Shown: positions 43,052 through 51,934, counted from the stretch's first letter. The stretch is 64,000 bases of DNA from Bdellovibrio sp. ArHS (GCF_000786105.1 NZ_JTEV01000007.1:22873-86872), one strand, 5' to 3'. Translations and numbers: made by a program. The notes: generated by a model not told the origin, from the letters alone.

Positions 43052-44257
43052 TCAATCCAGCGCACTGCGGACCCACGAGTCTATCCCAGCCTGCATTTCG
43101 CGCAGGTTGTAATAGAGAACTTTGTCCAGTTCGACCCCCTGCCCTTCAATACGATACTGGCTGCGGCTCAAGTACAAGGCTTCGGGGATGGATATTTCGA
43201 CACCAGGCCCCACTTCACTTAAAGGGTACCACACACCGACCAACATCTGACCGCGGCTGGGACTTCCCAATAAAGGGGCTTTTTTAAATTCTTTCAAAGC
43301 TTGGGCGACTAATTCCGCAACAGAAGCGGTTTTTCCGTCGACGAGCACCCGAAGATCCCCCTGATAACAACTGTCTTTGTGGAAGGTTTTCAGGATCACT
43401 TCCTTGTTGCGATCCAAAACTTCCAGTTGCTTTTCGTCACGCAAATCATCCGGCAGTTCCGCTGTTACATTCTGTGCAAATCGGGGGCGAACTAGACGAC
43501 CCACCTCTTCGGGCTGACAGATGACAAGCGACAGAAAGCGAAGACCCGCGACAAAATTTCCGCCAGCGTTGCCGCGCAGATCCACCACCAGGCGATTTAC
43601 GTTTTGCAACTTCTTTTCCAATTCTTTTATCTTGGCATCAGCAAAAAAGTCAGCACGGAATGAGGGAATCTGAATCAAAGCAGATTTGTTTTTGAACTCT
43701 TCAAAGCTGACTTCTTCCTTCCGAATGATCGAAGATGCTTTGACCTGAAAAGCGATTTCTTTGTCGGCCCGTTCAATCAGATATGTTCCCGATTCGGTCG
43801 CCGCCTCCCAGGGGTTGGGCTGTTCACCGTTGATCGTTTTAATGACATCCCCTTTTTTCAGCCCCGCTAAAGCGCCCGGAGATTTAGGATGAAGTTTGAA
43901 AATCACCAGTTCGCTATCGACAAACTCGGATTCAATCCCGGTCTCTAAAGCTTCTCCTCTCCAAATACTCTTCACTTCCGAAGAGTCATAGACCTCGAGA
44001 TGAGAAACGTTGAGCAAGCCCAACACATTATTGATGTCCTTGATCACAAGCTTTTTGGGCGAATACGGAGTCACCAGACGACTGCGACGATGGCAGATGC
44101 GATTCCACTTTTTCACCTGTTCGTCTGCCAAAAATATTTTGGCTGAGACCAAATCACAGACCGCAGGGTAAGGGTTTACAAAACTTTTTTGCAAAGTGAA
44201 GTGATAAGCGCCGAAAGCGCAGCCTAATGCGAGAAGAATAGCAAGAAAACGGCTCAT
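43052..44257 (-). CDS. S41 family (C-terminal processing-like) protease with PDZ domain
   Basis: The ATG at 44257 follows GGGGA and begins a signal peptide or anchor (MSRFLAILLALGCAFGAYHF). A PDZ domain (GALAGLKKGDVIKTINGE) precedes the protease domain with VDLRGNAGGNF and TASVAELVAQALKEF, which holds the nucleophile Ser. Where C-terminal processing proteases have GKG with the catalytic Lys, this protein reads GSPSRGQML, so it may use the S41B-type arrangement or be inactive. Location periplasmic. It follows the Fis-type gene but a terminator lies between them. Confidence 0.83.
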   Translation of the reverse strand: MSRFLAILLALGCAFGAYHFTLQKSFVNPYPAVCDLVSAKIFLADEQVKKWNRICHRRSRLVTPYSPKKLVIKDINNVLGLLNVSHLEVYDSSEVKSIWRGEALETGIESEFVDSELVIFKLHPKSPGALAGLKKGDVIKTINGEQPNPWEAATESGTYLIERADKEIAFQVKASSIIRKEEVSFEEFKNKSALIQIPSFRADFFADAKIKELEKKLQNVNRLVVDLRGNAGGNFVAGLRFLSLVICQPEEVGRLVRPRFAQNVTAELPDDLRDEKQLEVLDRNKEVILKTFHKDSCYQGDLRVLVDGKTASVAELVAQALKEFKKAPLLGSPSRGQMLVGVWYPLSEVGPGVEISIPEALYLSRSQYRIEGQGVELDKVLYYNLREMQAGIDSWVRSALD

Positions 44258-44282
44258 TTTCTGAAGTCCCCAAAAAAACAAA

Positions 44283-44304
44283 GACCGAGTGTAAACACCC
44301 GGCC
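44283..44304 (-). terminator. Terminator of the Fis-type regulator gene
   Basis: On the minus strand GGCCGGGTGT-TT-ACACTCGGTC forms a stem with one G-U pair, followed by TTTGTTTTTTT. It lies between the Fis-type gene and the S41 protease gene, whose ribosome-binding site follows directly. Confidence 0.65.
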
Positions 44305-44328
44305 TGTTGTTTTCAATTCAAAAGGGTC

Positions 44329-44760
44329 TTAAGCAGCCACTTTCTTCTTACGAGCTGCTGAAGGATCAATGTGATATTGTTTAACTTTGCGATACAAAGT
44401 CGCACGACCAATGCCTAAAGCCTTAGCAGCTTCAGTCAAATTGCCTTTGTATTGTACAATGGCGTTTTCAATCGCATGAGCCTCAAGCTCTTCCATTTTT
44501 TGTACGTTGGATGAAGTTGCTGTCGCCGTTGGGAACTGAATAACGTTACCGCCAGCATCAGAATTAACGGGGCTATTACCCGAAATCAAAGCAGGAACAC
44601 CTGCTACAAGTTGTTGTCTGAAAAATGCATTATCAAGACCTTCTCTCCACTGTGAAGATGAATAGGCTTGAACTGTCACATCGTGTGTTTCCCAGTACTT
44701 CTTTGCGCTCTCGATCGTTTCCTGGTTATCGCTCACCACGATCATTACTGTGCGTGACAT
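44329..44760 (-). CDS. Fis-type HTH protein, NtrC C-terminal domain without AAA+ module
   Basis: The last ~50 residues (GNLTEAAKALGIGRATLYRKVKQYHI) are the Fis helix-turn-helix found at the end of NtrC-class sigma-54 activators. The first ~60 residues (MIVVSDNQETIESAKKYWETHDVTVQAY) look like a degenerate receiver-like fold. The central AAA+ domain with the GAFTGA loop is missing, so it cannot activate sigma-54 itself, but could bind DNA as a competitor or nucleoid-type regulator. GGGGAGG precedes the start. Confidence 0.82.
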   Translation of the reverse strand: MSRTVMIVVSDNQETIESAKKYWETHDVTVQAYSSSQWREGLDNAFFRQQLVAGVPALISGNSPVNSDAGGNVIQFPTATATSSNVQKMEELEAHAIENAIVQYKGNLTEAAKALGIGRATLYRKVKQYHIDPSAARKKKVAA

Positions 44761-45097
44761 TTAAATCCTCCCCTTTTGAAACATTATTCAATGCTAATTG
44801 ACTCACTTTGTACCTATCGGCGTATCACGCTGAGAATTTAGGGCTAGTTGCGATTTTTTTTTGAGACAGTTTAAAGGGGCTGAAATACTGGACTTTTTAG
44901 AGGTCCATTTATTGGGTTGATTTTCCCAAGGACTCCGGAATGGCCTGGAATCGAATATAAATGACCTTTCCCCGGCGCCCTGCCCGGGTCGAGGTCCTGT
45001 GGACGCGCAAAGGGGTGCCCACATTACTTTGCAACGGCAGCATCGCACCCTTGGGAAAACACTTTATTCTTCTTTCGATCCTTGCTGTGATTTTAGT
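44761..45097. other. 337-base divergent intergenic region
   Basis: No gene is supported. A nested hairpin, GACCT/AGGTC outside and CCCGG/CCGGG inside, spans 44963-44996, and TTGGG/CCCAA lies at about 44914-44931. The first could be part of the leader of the TIGR02147 gene. No clear -35/-10 pair was found. Confidence 0.35.
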
Positions 45098-45946
45098 ATG
45101 TCAAAGACAGTGAAGAAGCCCGATTTATTCACCTATCTGAATATCAATCAGTACCTGGAAGACTTTTACAATTACCGAAAGCAGTCCGACCGCTCGTTTT
45201 CTTACGGAAGTTGGGCTTTGGAGCTGGGCTTCACGAATCGATCGTTTCTTCGGCAGATCGTGATCGGAAGACGCTCTCTGACCGACAAAACTATTCAAAC
45301 TCTGTGCGAAAGAATGAACTATTCCGCGCCAGAAAAAGAATATTTTTATCTTTTGGTGCATTATTCAAAAAGCAAATCCGCAGAACAAAGAAACCTTTAT
45401 GGGCGCAAGCTTTTACAAATTATTAAGTCGGACCATCCCCAAAGAGCGGACGTGCAAAATTATCTGGAGTTTCTTTCCTCCCCGCTTCTTCCACGACTGC
45501 AAATCCTTCTGAGCTTTCAGAACATTGATAAATCTTCGGAAACACTGGCCAGGATGCTGGGCACGTCTCTGCATAAAATCGAGTCGGCTCTTCAGTTGCT
45601 TCAGAAAATCAATCTGGCAGAAGGTCAGACGTCCACCGAGGGCGTGATGCACTGGAAAAGTTTGCAAAGCTCTTTTAGAGTTCCCGACAAAATAGGCGAC
45701 GCTATTCTTTTGGATTATCACGAACTAAGTCTCAAGGAGGCGATTCAAGCCAAATCACTTCCACCGGCCCAACGCAGATACAAAAGTCTTTTGGTTCCAC
45801 TAAGTGCTGACGAGTTCGAGGAGTTCTTGCAAGACCTTCAGGTGTTCATCCAGCAGACCTTAAAAAAATTCGACGTGGATGATCTGCGCTCGCGCCGACT
45901 TTACCAAATCAACTTCAATATTCATTCTGTCTCGGAAGAAGGCTGA
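45098..45946 (+). CDS. TIGR02147 family protein (probable regulator)
   Basis: From the ATG at 45098 the protein begins MSKTVKKPDLFTYLNINQYLEDFYNYRKQ, then FSYGSWALELGFTNRSFLRQIVIGRRSLT, an HTH-like segment. The later part includes SADEFEEFLQDLQVFIQQTLKKF and the closing RLYQINFNIHSVS. These are hallmarks of TIGR02147, a family expanded in Bdellovibrio and Fibrobacter with a DNA-binding-like N terminus. The frame extends 33 codons upstream without a ribosome-binding site. Target genes unknown. Confidence 0.82.
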   Translation: MSKTVKKPDLFTYLNINQYLEDFYNYRKQSDRSFSYGSWALELGFTNRSFLRQIVIGRRSLTDKTIQTLCERMNYSAPEKEYFYLLVHYSKSKSAEQRNLYGRKLLQIIKSDHPQRADVQNYLEFLSSPLLPRLQILLSFQNIDKSSETLARMLGTSLHKIESALQLLQKINLAEGQTSTEGVMHWKSLQSSFRVPDKIGDAILLDYHELSLKEAIQAKSLPPAQRRYKSLLVPLSADEFEEFLQDLQVFIQQTLKKFDVDDLRSRRLYQINFNIHSVSEEG

Positions 45947-46092
45947 GTGTGGTCAGATTTCTCGCATAAAAAATGCGCCCATGGTGCAAAAGCGCGAGAG
46001 CAAAAATGCACACGCTGGCTGCGGCCCTTCATCTAAATGCGTCCCTTGTAAAATCCCTCAACACTCTATAAACACCAAGAAATGCAAGGCCG

Positions 46093-46107
46093 TGGTATAG
46101 CGCTTGC
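46093..46107 (+). promoter_or_regulatory. Possible sigma-54 promoter
   Basis: TGGTATAGCGCTTGC has the GG-N10-GC spacing and a TTGC -12 element, 79 bases ahead of the start at 46186. The -24 half is only partial, so this could be chance. Confidence 0.3.
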
Positions 46108-46185
46108 TCACATTTTCTGCATTAACACTTAAGCCTCCGTTGTCCTGGTGGTCAACGCGCGCTTAACAAGCTTAAAGAGGATTTC

Positions 46186-46770
46186 ATGAAAAAGAATATT
46201 TTAGCAACCACGCTGACAACAGCTATTTTAGGACTCTCCCTATCGGCTTCTGCCGGCGTGGGACAAATCGGTTCCGGCGCTATTGAAGTCAAAAGCTGCG
46301 CCATTCACTTTTCCAACTATGGCGCGAAGACACCTCCGGCCCCTGTTTTACAAATATTAAGTCAAAAAGGTTATCATCCCGTCGGAGTGGCCAATGAAGG
46401 GACCTTGATTCTGAAGGTTCACACTGTGGACGAGATTTTTGCGGGATATAAATACGGCAGCGTCAGTGAAAGATTCTATAAGACTTATGCCAGTGTTCAG
46501 GCTTTGGGACTGTTCGGAGAAGAACGATTAGGGGACTTTAAAACCGCCGTACAATACGCTTTGGTCAGACAATCAGACCGCGAGGCGATCGCCGCCAAAG
46601 ATCTTCCCTATAGCGTCTGCCAAGAGGGCTATAGCTGTCTTAAACCCCAAGCATTGTTAAAAATGCTTCAACAACTGCCCGACTGTAATAACAATGTTTT
46701 GATGCCTGTCCCCGCCCAACGCAGTAACAACGCCCACGCAGGTGGGTACGACACGTCCAACCTACCTTGA
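46186..46770 (+). CDS. Exported protein of unknown function
   Basis: AAAGAGGATTTC precedes the start. A signal peptide (MKKNILATTLTTAILGLSLSASA) leads to ~170 mature residues with a strand-helix pattern (ALVLQILSQKGYHPV-like, GTLILKVHTVDEIF) and four Cys (KSCAIHF, SVCQEGYSC, LPDCNNN). No family is recognised. A strong terminator follows. Confidence 0.68.
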   Translation: MKKNILATTLTTAILGLSLSASAGVGQIGSGAIEVKSCAIHFSNYGAKTPPAPVLQILSQKGYHPVGVANEGTLILKVHTVDEIFAGYKYGSVSERFYKTYASVQALGLFGEERLGDFKTAVQYALVRQSDREAIAAKDLPYSVCQEGYSCLKPQALLKMLQQLPDCNNNVLMPVPAQRSNNAHAGGYDTSNLP

Positions 46771-46790
46771 GTTCTATGCAAAATCGAAAA

Positions 46791-46819
46791 AAAGGGCCGC
46801 TCAAAAAGCGGCCCTTTTT
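46791..46819. terminator. Bidirectional terminator
   Basis: AAAGGGCCGCT (46791-46801), loop CAAAA, AGCGGCCCTTT (46807-46817) plus T-run lies between two convergent exported-protein genes. Confidence 0.9.
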
Positions 46820-46847
46820 GTTGCCCACCCCACGACGTCCTATTAGT

Positions 46848-47765
46848 TTATTCTTCAGAAAACAGAAAATAGATAAGAGACAACCAAAAGGTCGCATTGA
46901 CAGTCGATTGCACGACCCGATACTCCAGATCGGAACGGACCATATCCCTCAGATATTTGTCGCTGGAGAGCATCTGCTCCAGACTTAGGTTTTTTCTTAG
47001 TCCGATTTCAACCCGAGATCTGAAACTTTCAATCTTCGTCAGATTTATTCCCGACAGGTAGACGCCGCCGGGATCGACAATATTCAACGCCAATTGCAAA
47101 GACGACATCAAGCCCGCACCAACGTATTCGGAATTTCTTCGATACCACTGCCGCAGGTGACTGAATTTAGCCTCATCCAAGGGGGGCTTCCTTCCATAAC
47201 TCGTAAACAGATCATGGATGACATTCATTAACAAAAATTGTTCAGAATACTGCTTCAGCAAAATCGCTTTGCGCCCATCCTGGCGTAGAAGCTCATACAC
47301 GCGAAACAAAGTGGTTGGCTTTTGCATTGTTCCGTCCGTCAACGTGTTTACGAATTGCACCATTTCTTTAGGGTCATGCGCGTTTGTCAGCTGATAGCTC
47401 TTTAACTCGGTCGCGATTTTCTTTTGCGTCAACAACGGCAACTGATGAAACTCAACGCCCACGAACTCGCGATGATGATCAAGGATCGCAATGTAGTGTT
47501 CGACCTGCGAAGCCGGAACATCCGTCCGATGCGCTCGTAACAAAGTGAGATAGTGATTGTATTCGTTGACATCTAGTTGTTTTAAAACCTGGGGTCTTTT
47601 CATCAGATAGAGATAATTCAGTGCCTTTTCCCAGGCAGAATAGCTGTGACCAGAAGACGCGTTCGTGTTCGCAAACACAGCTTCGCAACGGACTAATTGC
47701 GCTAAAGCGGTGGTCCCCGGTAGCATCAAGGAAAATCCCAATAGAACCGCTATTCCACTTTTCAT
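46848..47765 (-). CDS. Exported protein of unknown function
   Basis: A signal peptide (MKSGIAVLLGFSLMLPGTTALA) is followed by ~283 largely helical residues with one Cys near the mature N terminus. The sequence is rich in Leu, Tyr and His (YLYLMKRPQVLKQLDVNEYNHYLTLL; VEHYIAILDHHREF). The C terminus contains a hydrophobic stretch (FWLSLIYFLF) that might be a membrane anchor. No family is recognised. Confidence 0.68.
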   Translation of the reverse strand: MKSGIAVLLGFSLMLPGTTALAQLVRCEAVFANTNASSGHSYSAWEKALNYLYLMKRPQVLKQLDVNEYNHYLTLLRAHRTDVPASQVEHYIAILDHHREFVGVEFHQLPLLTQKKIATELKSYQLTNAHDPKEMVQFVNTLTDGTMQKPTTLFRVYELLRQDGRKAILLKQYSEQFLLMNVIHDLFTSYGRKPPLDEAKFSHLRQWYRRNSEYVGAGLMSSLQLALNIVDPGGVYLSGINLTKIESFRSRVEIGLRKNLSLEQMLSSDKYLRDMVRSDLEYRVVQSTVNATFWLSLIYFLFSEE

Positions 47766-48152
47766 AACTCACCACCTTCATTCTGAAGAAGTTCAAAGTC
47801 TATGCCATAAAAACAAGACGGCAGAATTCAGTTCTATATCAATTATAAATCCACGCGCGCGACAGTGTGGGCGTGATGAATCGTGAATAAAAATGTCCAC
47901 AGCTTCAAATCGTTTCTGCAATACGGATTGCAAAAATGAATGCTCTTAAAATCTTTATTATGAGTGCATCGCTGCACTCAACGAACACAATTTGCCGAAA
48001 ATGACAGCCGCTAGACATCACCTATGTCTTCGCTCTATTTTGCCCACACCCCCGAGAAGAAATTGAAACGATTTAAAAACTTGTACGACGTTAAATCAGG
48101 TTTTGATTGATTGGCGCAGCTCTTGCTTTTCCTTCAAGTATTGGAGGAATTT
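47766..48152. other. 387-base divergent intergenic region
   Basis: It contains the sigma-54-like promoter at 48112-48126 for the plus-strand gene and two ATCGTTTC words (47909-47916 on plus, 48065-48072 on minus) that resemble the motif upstream of the sigma-54 promoter at 17846. No gene is supported. Confidence 0.5.
48112..48126 (+). promoter_or_regulatory. Sigma-54 (RpoN) promoter, strong match
   Basis: TGGCGC (48112-48117), 5 bases, TTGCTTTT (from 48123), with 10 bases between GG and GC. Transcription would start near 48138 and the ribosome-binding site TGGAGGA follows at about 48142-48148. The apparent upstream extension of the reading frame is therefore promoter sequence. Confidence 0.65.
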
Positions 48153-49154
48153 ATGAAGCACTCGATGCAGAAGACTCTTTGTCTGACCTTAGCTTTGACC
48201 TTAACGTGGAACACTTCGATGGCCCACGCTCAATCGACAACGAACCCAAGCCGTGAATCTATGGATCTTCAAACCTCATCCGGGGTGATAGAAGAAACCC
48301 TCGAGGTCAGAAAAAAACTTTTGGACGACATTCAAGAGATCAGTCACCTGATCACCGTCAGACAGGCCCAGGACCCACGCTACACTATCAGCCCGGTGGT
48401 GCCGTTGTTCGGTTTTTTTCTCACAGGCTTAAGTGCCATGGAATTGACGGACAAGTGGAAGCTCTACCAAGAAACTGCCGAGGGACTGGTCGACCTTCGC
48501 GCCAGCAGACAAGCAACACTCAGCCTATTAAGAACAGATAGAAAAATTCTGGCCGAGTACGCGGAAATTCAAAACCTGCTGACTACAAACAATATCACGA
48601 CAGGACAGATAACGCAGAAAATGGATAGTATTATTCAGCTTCACGAAAAAAATCTGTCTTTACTGAAATCCAGTCCTGTCAGTGACTTCTGGGCCACTTA
48701 CAGTGAACGCACCAGCAAACTTATCGAACACAATATCGGATACTTAAAGCAAATCCGTCACTCCTTAATGAAAACAAATCTGGATGAAACCGAACTCAAA
48801 GCACTTTCACAAAAAGCTGTGGATTTAATGAATGCTCAAAAATTTGTGCGCAAGTCATATAATTTGGACTACTCTGCGGAAGTGTCTTATCTGAAAAGAC
48901 GCATTCAAGGGGCCAAAGTCGGCAAAGCCAGTATGAAAACCACCGCTATCTGGGTCGGCCTAGGTTTGGCACTGGCAACAGTGACAACGGTTGTGACAGG
49001 TAAAAATCTGTTCGGCAAATCAGAGTTTGAAAAAATGACTGACCACGAGCTGGAAACCGCTATTCACGAGAGGACACAGGCCTTTTTACAGATTGAAGAG
49101 AAATTGAACGCTTTCTCTATTCAAAAATCTGAGCTTGAAATGACGGAACACTAG
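48153..49154 (+). CDS. Exported coiled-coil protein with a C-terminal membrane segment
   Basis: The ATG at 48153 follows TTGGAGGA. A signal peptide (about residues 1-27, ending MAHA) leads to a mostly helical, coiled-coil protein (VIEETLEVRKKLLDDIQEISHL; LDETELKALSQKAVDLM), with a hydrophobic segment near residues 85-97 and a membrane segment near the C terminus (TAIWVGLGLALATVTTVVTG). No family is recognised. It has a strong sigma-54 promoter. Confidence 0.68.
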   Translation: MKHSMQKTLCLTLALTLTWNTSMAHAQSTTNPSRESMDLQTSSGVIEETLEVRKKLLDDIQEISHLITVRQAQDPRYTISPVVPLFGFFLTGLSAMELTDKWKLYQETAEGLVDLRASRQATLSLLRTDRKILAEYAEIQNLLTTNNITTGQITQKMDSIIQLHEKNLSLLKSSPVSDFWATYSERTSKLIEHNIGYLKQIRHSLMKTNLDETELKALSQKAVDLMNAQKFVRKSYNLDYSAEVSYLKRRIQGAKVGKASMKTTAIWVGLGLALATVTTVVTGKNLFGKSEFEKMTDHELETAIHERTQAFLQIEEKLNAFSIQKSELEMTEH

Positions 49155-49222
49155 AAGTTCCTTTTAAACGCAAAGAGCGAAGCCCCCTTCGCTCTTTACC
49201 TCTGCTGCTTCCCAAAAACCGG

Positions 49223-50098
49223 CTATTTAAAAGTTCCCAGAGAATCCATTTTTTCGAAGGTCGCTTTTATAATGGCTCTGAGCTGATCGCCGTGCAGGCT
49301 TCGAATAAGTTCGTAATTCTTGTCCAATCCGTTTTCGTTGATCGTGTTTCTATTTGGCATGAACAGATTGCTGGTAAGGCCTTTATTGAAAGGCACTTGG
49401 GCAGTGACACACCCGGAATTAGCGCCGCAAAAAACCATCTCATAACCCAACTGTATGGTCGTATTAAGAACAATATCTCCATTAAGGCGATTGGCAGTGG
49501 TGGGCTCCCAATCAGCCTGTATCTTCATGAAAACAACACCGCTCATATCGCCTACTATAGCGGATCGGAACTGGGTGAGATCGGTCATCGCCAGATTTGT
49601 GTCCTCGCTTTCGCCGTTATAGGCAATCGCTCGATAGCCCGTTCCAAAAATTTCCTTGGGCATCAAAAGATTCGCGGACTGCATGCCCAGTTTCTCTAAA
49701 TCCGAGTTGGAATAGATAAAAGATTTAAAACCGCGGGCGCTCAACTCTTCACTGATGGCAACACTGGCCTCTTTAGCAAAGGGACGGATCCAAGATCCAG
49801 AACTGTTGTTAAAAATCGAGGTGTAATAAGCTTCTTCATTTTTTTTCAAGGTGTTCGTCGTATCATAGAAGTAGACCACCGGAAGAATCCCGACTTCTTT
49901 ATTTCCAGAAGGCGGCATTTTGGCGAACTGATTATTAACCGTCATTTTCGCCCGGATTTGGGGTTTGATATCTCCTGCGGCGGCTTTATAGTGCTGCTCT
50001 GAAAGTTCATCTGGCAACATCAGCAAGGTCGCACACCCCACCATGGAACCCAAAAACACTATGAGCACACTTCGTGCCGAAGACTTCAGTAATTTCAT
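49223..50098 (-). CDS. Lipoprotein of unknown function
   Basis: A lipoprotein signal (MKLLKSSARSVLIVFLGSMVGC, lipobox MVGC) precedes ~270 residues. Features such as VGILPVVYFYDTTNTLKKNEEAYYTSIFN and AISEELSARGFKSFIYSNSDLEKLG recall periplasmic proteins that gather at outer-membrane machines (LPP20/CsgG-like), but no motif secures this. The GGGAGG ribosome-binding site lies within a leader containing an 8-base inverted repeat. Confidence 0.65.
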   Translation of the reverse strand: MKLLKSSARSVLIVFLGSMVGCATLLMLPDELSEQHYKAAAGDIKPQIRAKMTVNNQFAKMPPSGNKEVGILPVVYFYDTTNTLKKNEEAYYTSIFNNSSGSWIRPFAKEASVAISEELSARGFKSFIYSNSDLEKLGMQSANLLMPKEIFGTGYRAIAYNGESEDTNLAMTDLTQFRSAIVGDMSGVVFMKIQADWEPTTANRLNGDIVLNTTIQLGYEMVFCGANSGCVTAQVPFNKGLTSNLFMPNRNTINENGLDKNYELIRSLHGDQLRAIIKATFEKMDSLGTFK

Positions 50099-50117
50099 TT
50101 TTCCTCCCGTAATAAGA

Positions 50118-50144
50118 TTTCTGGTAGTCTACAAAGACCAGAAA
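50118..50144 (-). promoter_or_regulatory. Inverted repeat in the lipoprotein leader
   Basis: TTTCTGGT (50118-50125) and ACCAGAAA (50137-50144) are perfect complements separated by 11 bases, just upstream of the ribosome-binding site of the gene at 49223-50098. It may be an operator or a leader hairpin. Confidence 0.4.
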
Positions 50145-50200
50145 CACCGGGCACCCCATGAACAGGGTATCTAGTCCAGCTATCACGGCAAAAAATAGAA

Positions 50201-51172
50201 TTAACGATGAGAACTCTCTTCAAAGAAATTAAATATCTCGTTTGCGGCGGAAATTTCTTTGCTGATAACACCGACAAAACGTTCGGGCAAAGCCTCAGCA
50301 GCGCCAGGAAAGCCGTGCCCACCGCCCCGGATAACCCATTTTTTTAGATCCACACCCGAAGAACAACCAACGGCAATTTCTTTAGATACAGATGTGCGAT
50401 CCTCGCTGTTTTCGTCCAAAACTCCCTGAGTCGTGAAACGTTGACACTTATTGAAGTTCAACCAAAGGCGAGCTGTTTCATCTGCGGAAATCACTCGGCC
50501 TCGATTCTTCCAGCCCAAAGGACCTTTTACGGGGCCGCCATGGAAGGGCATGATAGGATCTTTGTCGCCGAAAATTAAAAAGCCTGACGTGGGGAACGCC
50601 GGATGGCACGTCTTCGCAAGATCTTCTCCGAAATTAGAAACCACGGTAGCAAAAGCCTTAAATCGACGAGAGTTCTTTTGTTCACAGGCCAAACGAAGAA
50701 CAAACTGACCCCCATTGGAAAGCCCCATTAAAAATACAGGAGATGCCGTCGCTCGTAACGACGCGTTTTCCATCAGTATCTGATCCACAAATCCAACATC
50801 ATCAACTTCCGCATTTATTTCAGGACGTCCGTCGTTCCAATTTTTATCGACACCATCGGGAAGAATCAAAATCATTTTTCGGGCATTGGTTTCTTTTGCA
50901 AGCTGCAGACGTTGTTCAAGATTCTTGCCGTTACCGCCTCCCCCGTGAAAGGCCAAAACGATGGGACAAGTTTTGGTTTGCAGACATTCTTGAGGAACGG
51001 CCAGCCAATAAGTGCGATTTCGACCTTGATGGGTCAAAGATTTTTTCTGCAAAGTCGCAACCGGCAGAGGCATCGCCGCGTCTGCCGCAGAAGCTCTTTT
51101 AGAGGAAGCGGAGGTACAGGAAGAAAGACTCAAAGAATAAACCAGAACGCTGATAAAAAAAATCTTTTGCAT
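50201..51172 (-). CDS. PHB depolymerase-like esterase lipoprotein (alpha/beta hydrolase)
   Basis: The preferred ATG at 51172 gives MQKIFFISVLVYSLSLSSC, a lipoprotein signal; the frame extends 12 codons upstream. The mature protein is an alpha/beta hydrolase of the LpqC/polyhydroxybutyrate depolymerase type: LAFHGGGGNGKN, the nucleophile elbow GLSNGGQ, a charge-relay Asp in FGDKDPIMPFHG and His in RGGGHGFPG. It should act on secreted ester substrates such as polyesters or feruloyl esters; the real substrate is unknown. Confidence 0.83.
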   Translation of the reverse strand: MQKIFFISVLVYSLSLSSCTSASSKRASAADAAMPLPVATLQKKSLTHQGRNRTYWLAVPQECLQTKTCPIVLAFHGGGGNGKNLEQRLQLAKETNARKMILILPDGVDKNWNDGRPEINAEVDDVGFVDQILMENASLRATASPVFLMGLSNGGQFVLRLACEQKNSRRFKAFATVVSNFGEDLAKTCHPAFPTSGFLIFGDKDPIMPFHGGPVKGPLGWKNRGRVISADETARLWLNFNKCQRFTTQGVLDENSEDRTSVSKEIAVGCSSGVDLKKWVIRGGGHGFPGAAEALPERFVGVISKEISAANEIFNFFEESSHR

Positions 51173-51211
51173 AAGACAATTACAGCATGATTTCAAAAGG
51201 CGGATCAAAAT

Positions 51212-51244
51212 AAAAAAGCCTCTGGGAGCGCCAGAGGCTTTTTT
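51212..51244. terminator. Bidirectional terminator after dps
   Basis: AAAAAAGCCTCTGG (51212-51225), loop GAGCG, CCAGAGGCTTTTTT (51231-51244) is a perfect 14-base stem with flanking A/T runs, downstream of the minus-strand dps gene. Confidence 0.93.
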
Positions 51245-51273
51245 TCTATCCGCTTTAAAATTTTTAAAGAATT

Positions 51274-51780
51274 CTACTCTTCAAGCAAACTTCTTAACAT
51301 CCACGCATTCTTTTCGTGAAGTTGCATGCGTTGTGTGAGGAGGTCTGCACTGACTTCGTCCCCCGCCTTTTCAACCTTTGGAAAAATCGAGCGCGCAGTT
51401 TTTACAACGGCTTCCTGGCCTTCAACCAACTGACGAATCATTTCTTTAGCGGAAGGAACTCCTTCAGGCTCTTCGATGCTTGTCAGTTTTGCGAATTCTT
51501 TATACGTACCGGGAGCAGGCACACCCAAAGAACGGATTCTTTCCGCGATCAGGTCGACAGCCATCGCCAGCTCTGTGTACTGAGTCTCAAACATTAAGTG
51601 CAGGGTCTGAAACATAGGGCCTGTCACATTCCAGTGAAAATTGTGCGTTTTTAAATAAAGCGTGTATGAGTCAGCAAGAAGTCTTGAAAGTCCATCTGCA
51701 ATTTTGATTCTGTCTGCTTCAGGAATTCCAATATCGATTGCCAGTGCGCCAGATTGTGATTTCTTTTTTGAGGATTTCAT
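51274..51780 (-). CDS. dps: DNA starvation/stationary-phase protection protein Dps
   Basis: Dps forms a 12-subunit ferritin-like cage that oxidises and stores iron and shields DNA. The 168 residues have the helical ferritin-like fold with the ferroxidase signature: [43 protein letters not shown], containing the paired His, Asp and Glu of the inter-subunit site. The N terminus [11 protein letters not shown] is Lys-rich, which may aid DNA binding. It stands alone with its own terminator. Confidence 0.95.
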   Translation of the reverse strand: MKSSKKKSQSGALAIDIGIPEADRIKIADGLSRLLADSYTLYLKTHNFHWNVTGPMFQTLHLMFETQYTELAMAVDLIAERIRSLGVPAPGTYKEFAKLTSIEEPEGVPSAKEMIRQLVEGQEAVVKTARSIFPKVEKAGDEVSADLLTQRMQLHEKNAWMLRSLLEE

Positions 51781-51880
51781 AAGAGCTACCTTTCCTTCCT
51801 TGAAAGTACCCTCAAACTCTAAACTAAAAATAGATCATCCGAAAGGTTTGTGACGTCTGTGTGCTGTGCGATAAAAGAAA

Positions 51881-51909
51881 AAAGCCAAGGGTGGATGCCC
51901 TTGGCTTTT
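51881..51909. terminator. Terminator after the acidic protein gene
   Basis: AAAGCCAAGGG (51881-51891) and CCCTTGGCTTT (51898-51908) form a perfect stem. The A-rich run on the left is a T-run for the minus-strand gene ending at 51935. Confidence 0.82.
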
Positions 51910-51934
51910 GATAGTGACAGTCATTTAATTCGAA

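Noticed and set aside
44803..45048. 81-residue minus-strand frame between the Fis-type gene and the TIGR02147 gene
   Set aside because: No ribosome-binding site, many rare-looking residues, and it lies in a hairpin-containing divergent promoter region.
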